Source of the DNA: Paenibacillus antibioticophila
GTDB taxonomy: Bacteria; Bacillota; Bacilli; Paenibacillales; Paenibacillaceae
DNA: 64,000 nt
Direction of reading: 5' to 3'
Assembly: GCF_000455265.1 (NCBI RefSeq)
Contig: NZ_HG005139.1
Coordinates: forward strand, 1,038,842 to 1,102,841
Shown here: piece by piece, positions 42,943-52,280 of the stretch
Position numbering within the stretch: the first letter of the stretch is position 1
How the letters are laid out: every line of letters begins with the position of its first letter
Notes under the pieces: model-generated
What the model was told of the DNA's origin: nothing
Database searches by the model: none
Seen by the model: only the letters and a program-made list of their open reading frames with translations
Made by a program: the position numbers and the translations under genes

Positions 42943-43940
42943 GAAATAAGAAATTTATCGGCTGGCTATTTGGTTTAAGCGTTGCATTAGTCGTTGCAAT
43001 GTTGTTGAGTGTAAGGATCGGCACTGTTGAGCTGTCGTACAGTGATATCTGGCAAATTCTGATCGGCAAGGGTGATCAGCGCCTTCGCATGGTGTTTATT
43101 GATTTCAGGCTTCCCAGAACAATGATCTCAGTCATGATTGGGGCGGCTCTGGCCGTTTCGGGCGCGATTATGCAAGGCGTGTCTCGAAATTCACTGGCTG
43201 ACCCCGGTCTCTTGGGCATCAATGCCGGGGCAGGTCTGATGGTGATGCTCTATGTGTTCTTCTTTGGCATTAGCGCAAGCTCATCCATCTTTCTGTTGCC
43301 GTTGCTCGCACTGATTGGGGCGTCCGCGGCAGCATTGCTAATCTTTATATTGGCCTATAAGAAGCAAGAAGGCTTGTCCCCGATTCGTCTGGTGCTGTCG
43401 GGGATCGGAGTTGCGGCAGGGATTAGTGCGGCTATTACAATATTAACGATTCAGTTCAACCCGCAGCAGTATCAGTTCATTGCTACCTGGCTGGCAGGGA
43501 GTATTTGGGGAACCAGTTGGATGTTTGTGCTCGCATTGCTGCCCTGGCTTGTCGTGTTGCTGCCTTATGTATACAGCAGATCTAATGTCCTGAATATACT
43601 CATGCTGAGCGAGGATACCGCCTCCGGTCTGGGTGCACGAATTACGCTTGAGCAGCTAAAAATGCTTGCTGTTGCCGTAGGACTGGCTGCTGCGGCAGTG
43701 TCGGTGAGCGGAAGCATCGGGTTTGTTGGTCTCATCGCTCCTCATATTGCCAGAATATGTGTCGGTGCAAGGCATCAGCGTCTGCTGCCGATTTCCGCTC
43801 TGTTTGGAGCTCTATTGGTCACTATTGCCGACATATTGGGAAGATCCCTTATGAACGGAAACGAAATCCCGGTAGGAGTAGTTATTGCTGTCATTGGCGC
43901 TCCATACTTCATTTTCCTGCTGTTAAGAGCAAAGATATAG
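42939..43940 (+). CDS. FecCD-family iron-siderophore permease, second subunit
   Basis: A 333-residue paralogue of the preceding permease with the same signatures (IDFRLPRTMISVMIGAALAV, AIMQGVSRNSLADPGLLGIN, GFVGLIAPHIARICVG). The ATG overlaps the previous stop by four bases, with GGGGGAAGG upstream, so the two subunits are made together and should form the heterodimeric channel for the binding protein at 39039-40046. A terminator follows. Confidence 0.88.
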   Translation: MRNKKFIGWLFGLSVALVVAMLLSVRIGTVELSYSDIWQILIGKGDQRLRMVFIDFRLPRTMISVMIGAALAVSGAIMQGVSRNSLADPGLLGINAGAGLMVMLYVFFFGISASSSIFLLPLLALIGASAAALLIFILAYKKQEGLSPIRLVLSGIGVAAGISAAITILTIQFNPQQYQFIATWLAGSIWGTSWMFVLALLPWLVVLLPYVYSRSNVLNILMLSEDTASGLGARITLEQLKMLAVAVGLAAAAVSVSGSIGFVGLIAPHIARICVGARHQRLLPISALFGALLVTIADILGRSLMNGNEIPVGVVIAVIGAPYFIFLLLRAKI

Positions 43941-43980
43941 GAGATCAAACGGCCCATGGGGTCAATACCTGCCTGAGAAA

Positions 43981-44023
43981 ACGGGAAAAGCCGCCCTGTC
44001 GCGAGCTGTTCCCGTGTTTTTTT
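43981..44023 (+). terminator. Terminator after the iron permeases
   Basis: ACGGGAA (43981-43987) pairs with TTCCCGT (44009-44015), followed by GTTTTTTT. Confidence 0.78.
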
Positions 44024-44124
44024 GCATTGAAGCTGTTTTGGACATCTGCCATAATAGGAACAATCAAATGAAGGCTTTGTTAGAAAAAAGAAAGACAAAG
44101 GAAAGCAGAGGAGGCTAAGGTTCT

Positions 44125-44394
44125 ATGAAAGGAATCATTACTGTGCTCGGCAAGGACAAGGTAGGTATCATTGCGAGGGTCTGTACCTATCTCGCCGGAC
44201 AGAACGTCAACATTCTGGATATTACACAGACGATTGTACAAGGGTATTTCAATATGATGATGATCGTCGATATTTCGGCTCCTGCCAAGAGCTTTGAAGA
44301 GGTAGTGGAGGAGCTTCATCAAATCGGTGTAGAGCTTGGCGTAGAGATCAAGCTGCAGCATGAGGATATTTTTAATACGATGCATCGGATCTAG
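44125..44394 (+). CDS. ACT-domain protein (UPF0237)
   Basis: An 89-residue single ACT domain: MKGIITVLGKDKVGIIARVC, then NVNILDITQTIVQGYFNMMM. ACT domains bind amino acids and regulate metabolism; this short form is conserved next to the UPF0210/DUF711 gene that follows, and the pair's function is unknown. ATG 44125 has AGGAGG about 12 bases upstream. The 41-bp gap to the next gene contains an AGGAGG-type site, consistent with an operon. Confidence 0.88.
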   Translation: MKGIITVLGKDKVGIIARVCTYLAGQNVNILDITQTIVQGYFNMMMIVDISAPAKSFEEVVEELHQIGVELGVEIKLQHEDIFNTMHRI

Positions 44395-44435
44395 GAGATT
44401 ACGACTAATTCAGAATCAGGCACAGGAGGAATTCG

Positions 44436-45794
44436 ATGATTACGCTTGGAGAAGTGCAGGAAACGAATAAAATGATTCGGGAAATGAATCTCGATGTGCG
44501 GACCATTACGATGGGCATTAGCCTGATGGATTGCGCGCATTCCGATCTGGCAGTATTTAACCGAAATGTTTACGATAAAATTACCCGGCTGGGCGAAAAC
44601 CTGGTCAAGACGGGGGAGGATCTGGAGCGCCAGTTCGGTATTCCAATCGTTAATAGGCGGGTATCGGTAACTCCGATCTCCATTGCAGCTGGCGGGCTAA
44701 AGACGGACTCATTTGTTCCTGTAGCCGAGACGCTGGACAAGGCAGCCAAGGAGATTGGTGTGAACTTCCTGGGAGGCTTCTCGGCTCTGGTGCATAAGGG
44801 CTTCACAGAGAGTGATCTTAAGCTGATTCATAGCATTCCTGAAGCACTGGCTGTAACGGAGAGAGTCTGCTCTTCAGTTAATATTGGCACCTCCCGCAGC
44901 GGGATTAATATGGATGCGGTGAAGCTGATGGGCAGCATCGTCAAGAGAACGGCTGAGCTGACCTCTGACCGTGACTCTGCGGGCTGCTCCAAGCTGGTTA
45001 TTTTCTGTAATGCGGTAGAGGACAATCCCTTCATGGCAGGAGCCTTCCATGGCGTAGGCGAGCCGGAATGCGTCATTAATGTCGGCGTCAGCGGACCGGG
45101 TGTTGTGAAGCGTGCCTTGGAGGAGGTTAAGCACAAGGACTTCGAAAGCCTCTGCGAGACGATTAAGCGAACCGCGTTCAAAGTAACCAGGGTGGGTCAA
45201 TTGGTGGCGCAGGAAACCTCGAAGCGTTTGGGTGTTCCCTTTGGCATCGTTGATCTGTCATTGGCTCCCACACCGGAAATCGGCGACTCGATTGCGGAAA
45301 TATTTCAGGTCATGGGGCTGGAGGAAGCAGGGGCTCCCGGTACAACAGCGGCTCTGGCTATACTGAACGACAATGTGAAGAAGGGTGGAGTCATGGCCTC
45401 TTCCAATGTAGGCGGACTTAGCGGCGCCTTTATCCCGGTCAGTGAGGATCATGGGATGATTGAGGCTGTACAGAAGGGGGCGCTGACGCTGGAGAAGTTA
45501 GAGGCAATGACCTGTGTCTGCTCCGTGGGGCTGGATATGATTGCAATCCCGGGCGACACTAGCGAGTCAACCCTCTCAGGAATTATTGCCGATGAAGCGG
45601 CGATCGGGATGATCAATAACAAGACGACGGCCGTCCGCATCATTCCGGTCATTGGCAAGGGGGTTGGCGAAATCGCCGAATTTGGCGGTTTGCTTGGCTA
45701 CGCGCCGGTCATGCCGGTTAACGGCTTTAGCTGCGCCAGCTTCATTGACCGCGGCGGCCGGATTCCAGCGCCGATTCATAGCTTCAAGAATTAA
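44436..45794 (+). CDS. UPF0210 / DUF711 PFL-like protein
   Basis: A 452-residue soluble protein of the DUF711 (UPF0210) family, structurally related to pyruvate-formate-lyase-like folds but without a demonstrated reaction. Recognisable stretches: [16 protein letters not shown] near the N-terminus, [16 protein letters not shown], and the C-terminal [13 protein letters not shown] then [16 protein letters not shown]. It has the family's usual length. It is co-transcribed with the ACT-domain gene in the arrangement seen across Bacillota. A terminator follows. Confidence 0.88.
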   Translation: MITLGEVQETNKMIREMNLDVRTITMGISLMDCAHSDLAVFNRNVYDKITRLGENLVKTGEDLERQFGIPIVNRRVSVTPISIAAGGLKTDSFVPVAETLDKAAKEIGVNFLGGFSALVHKGFTESDLKLIHSIPEALAVTERVCSSVNIGTSRSGINMDAVKLMGSIVKRTAELTSDRDSAGCSKLVIFCNAVEDNPFMAGAFHGVGEPECVINVGVSGPGVVKRALEEVKHKDFESLCETIKRTAFKVTRVGQLVAQETSKRLGVPFGIVDLSLAPTPEIGDSIAEIFQVMGLEEAGAPGTTAALAILNDNVKKGGVMASSNVGGLSGAFIPVSEDHGMIEAVQKGALTLEKLEAMTCVCSVGLDMIAIPGDTSESTLSGIIADEAAIGMINNKTTAVRIIPVIGKGVGEIAEFGGLLGYAPVMPVNGFSCASFIDRGGRIPAPIHSFKN

Positions 45795-45812
45795 TTTGCG
45801 CAAGGAAACTCA

Positions 45813-45866
45813 CAAGGCAGTTAGGAGGTTCCCCAGTTTACTTTTGGGACACCCTAACTGCCTTTT
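45813..45866 (+). terminator. Terminator after the ACT/UPF0210 operon
   Basis: AAGGCAGTTAGG...GGTTCCCCAG pairs with CTTTTGGGACACCCTAACTGCC, followed by TTTTT: a long, slightly imperfect hairpin. Confidence 0.82.
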
Positions 45867-46069
45867 TATAGAAAGAAATTGCCCGCGTTTTTCCATGATA
45901 TTACGTTTGCCATAAATCCAACTTATGTTAGCATATATAAACTAAAGAACTTAAAGGCAGCATTTGACGTGGTAGAAGAGTCGAAGAACTCCCTTTGTCT
46001 CACCGCTTTTAAGAAGTGCGAGTAGGAAGCACGAGTAGGAAGCATGAGCAGCAGGAAGTGCGAGGAGAT

Positions 46070-46246
46070 TTGTACGTTTTTTCGCATAAATTGTTCCCAA
46101 ACCTGTTCTAATGGATGCGTATTATACGAAAAACCATACAATTAGTAAGGTAAGCTGCTCGAAAATTAAAAAAATGTACGGTTTTTCATATAAAACACTC
46201 TTCATTATCTTTAAAGAAGCACTCTTTGTACGAAAAATCGTATAAA
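46070..46246. repeat. Array B: four palindromes at 51-53 bp spacing
   Basis: TGTACGTTTTTTCGCATAAA (46071), TTATACGAAAAACCATACAA (46122), TGTACGGTTTTTCATATAAA (46175) and TGTACGAAAAATCGTATAAA (46227) recur at 51, 53 and 52 bp. Each is a palindrome or near-palindrome on the theme TACGA-x-TCGTA, the same theme as array A 39 kb away. Just before it, GGAAGCACGAGTAGGAAGCA-type short direct repeats occur at about 46025-46063. No gene is seen in 45868-46408. From 46330 there is a purine-rich low-complexity stretch with repeated TTTAGGAG/TTTAGAG. Confidence 0.68.
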
Positions 46247-46302
46247 ACGGCCATCCCTTTCTGTGCATATACTCCAGCATGAACGGCTGTATTTCAGATA
46301 TA

Positions 46303-46316
46303 TGAAAACGCTGTCA
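46303..46316. promoter_or_regulatory. cre-like site before the second two-component system
   Basis: TGAAAACGCTGTCA matches the cre consensus TGWAARCGYTWNCW with one mismatch, about 93 bp before the response-regulator start. Confidence 0.55.
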
Positions 46317-46408
46317 AGACCCGTGTAGATATGAGGTTTAGGAGTCTAAAGATTTAGAGTTTTAAAGATTTGGAGATTTAGGAATGTAGAGACTATGGAG
46401 GAATCGGG

Positions 46409-47974
46409 ATGAGCGGACTTTGCAAAATATTGATTGTCGATGATGAGCTATTGGTCCGGCAAGGGATCAAGCATCACTTGAACTGGGAGCAGCATGGCTT
46501 TCAGATTGTTGGCGAGGCTTCCAATGGCAAGGAAGCACTGGAGATGATCGAGCAGCTGTCTCCGGACATTATAATTACGGATATCGTCATGCCGGTTATG
46601 GACGGAGAAGAGTTTGTCCGGATTCTGAAGACGCATTATCCCCGGATCGAGGTTATTGTGCTTAGCAGCTACGGCGAATTTCATTACGTCCGATCGACCT
46701 TCCAGAGCGGTGTTGCCGACTATATTTTAAAGCCGAGACTGGAAACCTCCGAACTGCTGCAGGTACTGCAGAACACGGCGCGGAAAATCCCCGGATTGAA
46801 TTACATGGCCCAATCCCGGAGCGGCGAGCTGTCGCTGGATCAACTGCTGGAGCGGCTGTTGGCCGGTTACGAGCCGGAGGATCAGGCGCAGCTTCTCAAG
46901 TTTTTTCCGCATCGGTCCTTTGTGCTTGCAGGCGCAGATCTTAGCGGGGTCTCTGGTGATCTGCATAGTTACATGGCAGGGTTGGCCTCCAGCCTAAAGT
47001 CTTGGCTGGAGGAAGGCTCTGTTCCGGCCGTACCTAAAGTGATCGCCGCAGAGAGCAAGCAACTGTTGATGCTTGTCAACATGCCTCAGGAGAATGAAGG
47101 ACAAGTGTTTCGGCTTGTCAAAGAATTTGTTGCGGAAAAATCGAGCGGCATGCCGAAGCTGGTATGGGCTGTAAGCTCAGGGTTTGCGGATTTGCTCAAG
47201 TTAGAAGCGGTTTATCGGGAGGAATGGCTCAGACTGCTTTCTTATCGGTTCTATTTCCCGGATCATAGCTGCTTGCAGGCAAGTGAGCTGCCGGCTGTCC
47301 TGGAAGTGCCTGAATTTGATATGAAGCAATTCCTGGCGGATCTGCGGAAGGAGCAATATCATGGGGTATTTCACCGTTTGAGGGAATATGTCGGCAAGGC
47401 GGCCAGCAATTACCGGGTTCCTCCTTTTGAATTCAAATCGTTCCTGGGCAACGCCATCTTTAATATGACCGTGGTAATGACAGAGGGCAATGAGCGCATG
47501 AAGGAACTGGATCAGGTGAAATATGATTATTTCAAAGCTATTGATGAAGCGAAGAGTGTGAGCGAGGCCGTTACCTGGATGAACGGATTTCTGGAGATGG
47601 CGGAGCAGCTGGCTGAAGCGCATACGCCGCTGCCTGGAGAAGCGAATATGAGAAGGCTGCTGGAATATATTGATGAGCATTACAGTGAACCGCTGAGCCT
47701 TGGCACGCTTAGCAAGCATTTTCACTTCAATCCGTCGTATTTATCCAGCTATTTCTCAACCCACAATGCAGAAGGGTTCAGCGAATACCTGAACAAGATC
47801 CGAATCCGCAAGGCGGCGGAGCTGTTGTCTGCCAGCACGTTGACGATTTCGGAGATCAGCGCCCAGGTCGGCTACGGGGATCACAGTTATTTTACGAAAG
47901 TGTTCAAAAAACAGACAGGGGCATCTCCGAGCCAATACCGCCGGGATCAGTACGGCAAGAGGGCCGAGCTATGA
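46409..47974 (+). CDS. YesN-type response regulator with AraC output domain
   Basis: A 521-residue regulator: receiver domain (about 1-125) with LIVDDEL at the acidic pocket and phospho-acceptor Asp58 (IITDIVMPVMDGEEF); a variable middle; AraC helix-turn-helix units about 415-515 (SLGTLSKHFHFNPSYLSSYF and TISEISAQVGYGDHSYFTKV). ATG 46409 follows GGAGGAATCGGG. Its stop overlaps the start of the cognate kinase (ATGA), the reverse gene order of the first system in this window. The downstream binding-protein/permease genes are the likely targets. Confidence 0.87.
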   Translation: MSGLCKILIVDDELLVRQGIKHHLNWEQHGFQIVGEASNGKEALEMIEQLSPDIIITDIVMPVMDGEEFVRILKTHYPRIEVIVLSSYGEFHYVRSTFQSGVADYILKPRLETSELLQVLQNTARKIPGLNYMAQSRSGELSLDQLLERLLAGYEPEDQAQLLKFFPHRSFVLAGADLSGVSGDLHSYMAGLASSLKSWLEEGSVPAVPKVIAAESKQLLMLVNMPQENEGQVFRLVKEFVAEKSSGMPKLVWAVSSGFADLLKLEAVYREEWLRLLSYRFYFPDHSCLQASELPAVLEVPEFDMKQFLADLRKEQYHGVFHRLREYVGKAASNYRVPPFEFKSFLGNAIFNMTVVMTEGNERMKELDQVKYDYFKAIDEAKSVSEAVTWMNGFLEMAEQLAEAHTPLPGEANMRRLLEYIDEHYSEPLSLGTLSKHFHFNPSYLSSYFSTHNAEGFSEYLNKIRIRKAAELLSASTLTISEISAQVGYGDHSYFTKVFKKQTGASPSQYRRDQYGKRAEL

Positions 47975-49776
47975 AGAATCGGTTCAGGAAACCGGGAGGA
48001 CAGCGCCTTTTCACCAAGCTGTTCCTGATTATGACGGTCAGTATTATTGCGGTCTGCCTGCTCACTTCGTTAATTACGATTCGGATGTCGGAGCGTCTGT
48101 TTGCGGAGACATTCAGTATTACCAACGGCAAAGTATTGCAGCAAATCCAGACCAGTCTAAGCTCCTTTCATGATTCGATTGTGAACGCATCGACATTTGC
48201 GACCCAAAGCGGCACGGTGAAATCCTATTTAACCAGCGAAGAGTCGGATTCGGTCTCGATGTCCAAGCTGTACTATCGGATGTCCGAGCAGGTCAATCAG
48301 ATGAGCTCGAACCTGGGAGCCTTTGATGTATCGGTCATGATCACGGGGGTTAATGGCCGAAGCTATTCCACGGATCGAGCCTATTGGCCTGTAACGAACA
48401 GTGAGCTGGCGAAGGATCCGTTAACCGCCAGAGCGGTTGCCAATGCGAACCGGATATTGTATCAATATGATCAGCGAATGAACGGGGATGAGGCGGAGCA
48501 TTTTCTTATTGCTTCAAAGGCGATGGTGGATCGGACAAGCGGTCTTCCTTACGGGATGCTTTACGTTTCCATTCGGGAGCAGGAGTTCAGACGCTTCTTT
48601 GCTAATTTTACGAGTGTAGGCAATGATGTGGTCGTATTGGACAGCACCGGCAAGATCGTATCCAGCAACCGCCTTGAGCTGATCGGCAGTGCTGAGCCTG
48701 AGCTGCTGGAGGATGCGGAAAGGATCGTCAGCGACCAACTCGATTATCAGAGCGGAGCCGTGTTCGGCAAGGAACGCATTATTTTATCTAACTATCTGCC
48801 GTCCTACGATCTTTACTTGGTGAATTTGATCGACCGGCAGTATACGGCGGGACAGATCATTAATGTTCAATCCGTGGCGTTGGCCTGTATTCTCATTATT
48901 TTGTTTGCGCTGCTGGTTGTCTTTATCATGTCGAGAAGGTTGACGAGTTCTTTGACACGGCTTGTCCGGCAAATGTCTACCATTACCAAAAGAGACTTCG
49001 GCAACTATATCACGGTGAAAGGCGGGTTTGAAGTTCAGGAGCTGGGCAAAGCATTTAACTATATGCTGGATGAGCTTAACGATTATATCCGTCAACTGCT
49101 GGACACTCAGAAGGAGCAGCGAAACGCCGAGCTGGCAGCATTGCAGTTCCAAATCAATCCACATTTTCTGTACAATACGCTGGCATCGATTAAGATGCTG
49201 GTTCAGAAGGGAAGCAAGGAAACCGCGGCGGATACGATTAACGCCCTGATTTCGCTGCTGCAAAATACGATCAGCAATGTCAGTGAGACGATCCCGATCG
49301 AGCAAGAAATGGAGAACATGCGGAATTATGTGTTCATTAACCATGTGCGCTATGGCGACCGGATCAAGGTCAATTATTTCGTCTCGCCGGATTGCCTGGA
49401 GTATGAAGTGCCTAAGCTGATTATCCAGCCATTTATCGAGAATGCCTTCTTCCATGCCTTTAATGAAAAAAATGAAGGAACGATCTATATTCTTATTTCC
49501 AAGAATGAGAATACTCTGGTGTGCGAAGTGGTCGATAATGGGGACGGGATGGAGTTAAATGGGGAGACGAATGTGCTGCCGAACTCAAAAAGCCATCGCC
49601 AGCTCTTTACAGGCATCGGTATTCAAAATGTGAATCATCGGATCAAGTTGCTATACGGGGAGACGTATGGCGTGCATATTTCCAGCACAAAAGGAGAAGG
49701 AACGAAGGTTAGGATCATCATGCCGCTCCTGTCGAAGCTGGATGGAACAGAGGAACTGGAGGGCGAAACTAAATAA
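47971..49776 (+). CDS. YesM-type sensor histidine kinase
   Basis: A 601-residue membrane kinase: transmembrane helix about 15-37, extracellular sensor region about 40-298, second helix about 300-320, HAMP, His398 in INPHFLYNTLASIKML, and an ATPase domain with IIQPFIENAFFHAF (about 485) and DNGDGM (about 522). It pairs with the overlapping response-regulator gene upstream. A 170-bp gap with two cre-like sites separates it from the sugar-binding protein gene. Confidence 0.88.
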   Translation: MKNRFRKPGGQRLFTKLFLIMTVSIIAVCLLTSLITIRMSERLFAETFSITNGKVLQQIQTSLSSFHDSIVNASTFATQSGTVKSYLTSEESDSVSMSKLYYRMSEQVNQMSSNLGAFDVSVMITGVNGRSYSTDRAYWPVTNSELAKDPLTARAVANANRILYQYDQRMNGDEAEHFLIASKAMVDRTSGLPYGMLYVSIREQEFRRFFANFTSVGNDVVVLDSTGKIVSSNRLELIGSAEPELLEDAERIVSDQLDYQSGAVFGKERIILSNYLPSYDLYLVNLIDRQYTAGQIINVQSVALACILIILFALLVVFIMSRRLTSSLTRLVRQMSTITKRDFGNYITVKGGFEVQELGKAFNYMLDELNDYIRQLLDTQKEQRNAELAALQFQINPHFLYNTLASIKMLVQKGSKETAADTINALISLLQNTISNVSETIPIEQEMENMRNYVFINHVRYGDRIKVNYFVSPDCLEYEVPKLIIQPFIENAFFHAFNEKNEGTIYILISKNENTLVCEVVDNGDGMELNGETNVLPNSKSHRQLFTGIGIQNVNHRIKLLYGETYGVHISSTKGEGTKVRIIMPLLSKLDGTEELEGETK

Positions 49777-49808
49777 AGTACCAGAATCTAAAAATTAGAC
49801 GAATCATG

Positions 49809-49822
49809 TGAATGCGCTTTCC
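49809..49822. promoter_or_regulatory. cre-like site, distal
   Basis: TGAATGCGCTTTCC matches the cre consensus with two mismatches. It is 98 bp upstream of a better copy. Confidence 0.4.
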
Positions 49823-49906
49823 TCCAAGGTGTAATAAAAACACCAATCGCTATAAAGATATTTCTAACCTCCGAAAAAACCAGGGTGCTATCATAAATAC
49901 AGGAAG

Positions 49907-49920
49907 TGGAAGCGCTTTCT
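49907..49920. promoter_or_regulatory. cre site before the second sugar ABC operon
   Basis: TGGAAGCGCTTTCT matches the cre consensus TGWAARCGYTWNCW with one mismatch and is nearly palindromic. It lies 28 bp before the binding-protein start, a position suited to repression by CcpA. Confidence 0.7.
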
Positions 49921-49947
49921 AAAAAGATAAGTAGGGGGATGTACGGA

Positions 49948-51287
49948 ATGAAAAGACGGTTTCATTACTACTTGCGAGCTTGATGCTGATGCTCACCTTA
50001 TCCGCTTGCTCGGGCAATTCCGGAGGTGCGTCCGGTTCGGGCGGCTCGGAAGGCTCGGAGAATACGGGGACAACCAATTCTGGCGGCTCTGGCGGCAGTC
50101 AGGAAGTCACAGTCTGGGCATGGGATCCTAACTTTAACATTGCGGCCCTCAAGCTGGCCAAGGAGAGATTCGAAGCCAAGCATCAGGATATCACCGTCAA
50201 CATTATTGAGTATGCGCAGGATGATATTATACAGAAGCTGAATACCGGGCTCAATTCAGGAACTACAAAAGGATTGCCGAACATCGTGCTGATTGAAGAC
50301 TATCGGGCGCAGAACTTCCTGCAGGCTTATCCGGATGCATTCCGCGATATGTCCGATGTCATTAAATCGGATGACTTCGCAGAGTACAAAATCGGCCCGA
50401 CAAGCTATGACGGCAAGCAATTCGGCGTACCTTTCGATTCCGGCGCCACCGGATTGTATATCCGTACAGACTATTTGGAGCAAGCAGGCTATACCGTGGA
50501 TGATGTAACGAATATCGATTGGAATCAATTTATTGAAGTCGGCAAAAAGATCAAGGAAGTGACCGGCAAGGACATGCTGACACAGGACCCTAACGATCTC
50601 GGTCTGATTCGGGTAATGGCTCAATCCGCCGGATCATGGTACCTGAAAGAGGATGGCAAAACACCTAATATTGCAGATAATCCGGTAATCAAGGAAGCGC
50701 TTGAAACCTACAAAGCGATGTTTGATGCGAATATCGTCAAGATGAATTCGGACTGGAGCCAATTCCTGGCGGCCTTTAACAATGGGGACGTCGCTTCGGT
50801 TCCAACAGGGAACTGGATCACGCCTTCTGTGAAGGCGGAAGCTTCGCAATCAGGCAACTGGGCAGTCGTACCTATCCCTCGTCTCGGCGGCAGCGCGGAG
50901 TCGGTCAATGCTTCAAGCTTGGGCGGCAGCTCCTGGTATGTCATGAACATGGACGGACAGGATGCGGCGGCAAGCTTCCTGGCGGAAACCTTCGGCTCGG
51001 ACAGTGAACTGTATTCCGATCTGCTGGAGCAAATCGGCGCGATCGGCTCCCTGAAGGCAGCTGCCAGCGGATCGGCCTATGAGAAGGCGGATGATTACTT
51101 CGGCGGACAGAAGATCTACGCGGACTTCGCGAAATGGACAGAAGAAGTGCCTAAGGTCAATTACGGTCTGCATACGTACGCAATCGAAGATATTCTGGTC
51201 ATTGAAATCCAGAACTATCTGAACGGCAAGGATGTGGACAGCGTCATGCGCGATGCTCAGACACAAGCCGAATCACAGCTTCAATAA
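49948..51287 (+). CDS. Sugar ABC substrate-binding lipoprotein with an apparent 1-nt frameshift in the signal peptide
   Basis: The mature part is a family-1 sugar-binding protein (EVTVWAWDPNFNIAALKLAK, FDSGATGLYIRTDYLEQAG, NNGDVASVPTGNW). The lipobox is LSAC at about 50008. The natural start, ATG 49948, with AGGGGGA upstream, is followed by AAAAGACGGTTTCA. Read as written, it stops at 49981. One extra A (AAAAAG) would give MKKTVSLLLASLMLML running into LSAC, a perfect lipoprotein signal. The in-frame alternatives TTG 49980 and ATG 49983 leave about nine residues before the Cys and no positive charge. So this is either a sequencing or assembly error in a homopolymer or a real inactivating frameshift. 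The permease genes downstream are intact. Confidence 0.78.
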
Positions 51288-51300
51288 GCTCTGAGGGCCA

Positions 51301-51344
51301 AGCAATAAAACCTTGCGCTGATTCCGGTTCAAGGTTTTATTGCT
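51301..51344 (+). other. Perfect 15-bp hairpin between binding protein and permease genes
   Basis: AGCAATAAAACCTTG (51301-51315) pairs perfectly with CAAGGTTTTATTGCT (51330-51344). It is not followed by a T run. Such intercistronic hairpins typically stabilise or partly terminate the message so that more binding protein than permease is made. Confidence 0.7.
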
Positions 51345-51389
51345 ATCTATTCAACCTGTCAGCCGAGAGAAAAGGAGATGAAGCTGAAG

Positions 51390-52280
51390 ATGAAAGGTTC
51401 TGGATCACCCCGACGCCTGAAAGCTGCTGCCGTTGGCTGGTCTTTCGTTACACTGGCCGTATTGATGATTGTTGTCTTTTATTTTTATCCGATGATCCAG
51501 GCTCTAATGTTGTCCTTCCAGACCGGAACCGGAGCGAACTTGAGCTTTAACGGAATTGATAACTATAAGCGTCTGTTTACGGACTCCATGTTTCGGACCG
51601 CTGTTAAAAATACATTTATCTATTTGATTGTGCAGGTGCCGATGATGGTGCTGCTGGCCCTGTTCCTGTCGACACTGCTTAACGACCGGACTCTGAAATG
51701 GAAAGGCTTCTTCCGGACTGCCATCTTTCTGCCGTGCATTACCTCGCTGGTTGCGTATTCGGTTATTTTCAAATATTTATTTGCGGGAGACGGACTGGTT
51801 AATTCGTTGCTGCTCAATCTCCATCTTGTATCCGAACCGATCCAGTGGATCACGCATCCGTTCTGGGCGAAGATTACGATTATCATTGCCATTACCTGGC
51901 GCTGGACCGGATACAACATGATCTTCTACTTGTCCGGCATGCAAAATATCGACCCGGCAATCTATGAAGCGGCAAAAATAGACGGGGCCTCGTCCAGCAG
52001 ACAGTTCTTCGGAATTACGATTCCGATGCTGAAGCCCATCATTTTGTTCACTTCGATTACCTCCACGATCGGCACGCTGCAGTTATTCGATGAGGTCATG
52101 AACATTACAAAAGGCGGGCCGGGAAATGCAACAGCTTCGATATCGCAGTACATTTATGACCTGTCATTTAAATATTCGTCGGACTTCGGCTATGCGGCTA
52201 CCGTCTCGTACTCGATTGTCATTATGATTGTCGTGCTCTCCATCATCCAATTCAAAGTGGCAGGTGATCGCAATGGTTAA
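51390..52280 (+). CDS. Sugar ABC permease (MalF/UgpA-like)
   Basis: A 296-residue permease with six predicted helices, the FNGIDNYKRLFTDSMFRTAV periplasmic segment and the EAA loop YEAAKIDGASSSRQFFGITI. AAAGGAG ends exactly where ATG 51378 begins, leaving no spacer, so ATG 51390 is the better start, although its spacing is a little long. It is the middle gene of the binding protein-permease-permease operon; no ATPase is encoded here. The substrate is unknown. Confidence 0.85.
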   Translation: MKGSGSPRRLKAAAVGWSFVTLAVLMIVVFYFYPMIQALMLSFQTGTGANLSFNGIDNYKRLFTDSMFRTAVKNTFIYLIVQVPMMVLLALFLSTLLNDRTLKWKGFFRTAIFLPCITSLVAYSVIFKYLFAGDGLVNSLLLNLHLVSEPIQWITHPFWAKITIIIAITWRWTGYNMIFYLSGMQNIDPAIYEAAKIDGASSSRQFFGITIPMLKPIILFTSITSTIGTLQLFDEVMNITKGGPGNATASISQYIYDLSFKYSSDFGYAATVSYSIVIMIVVLSIIQFKVAGDRNG

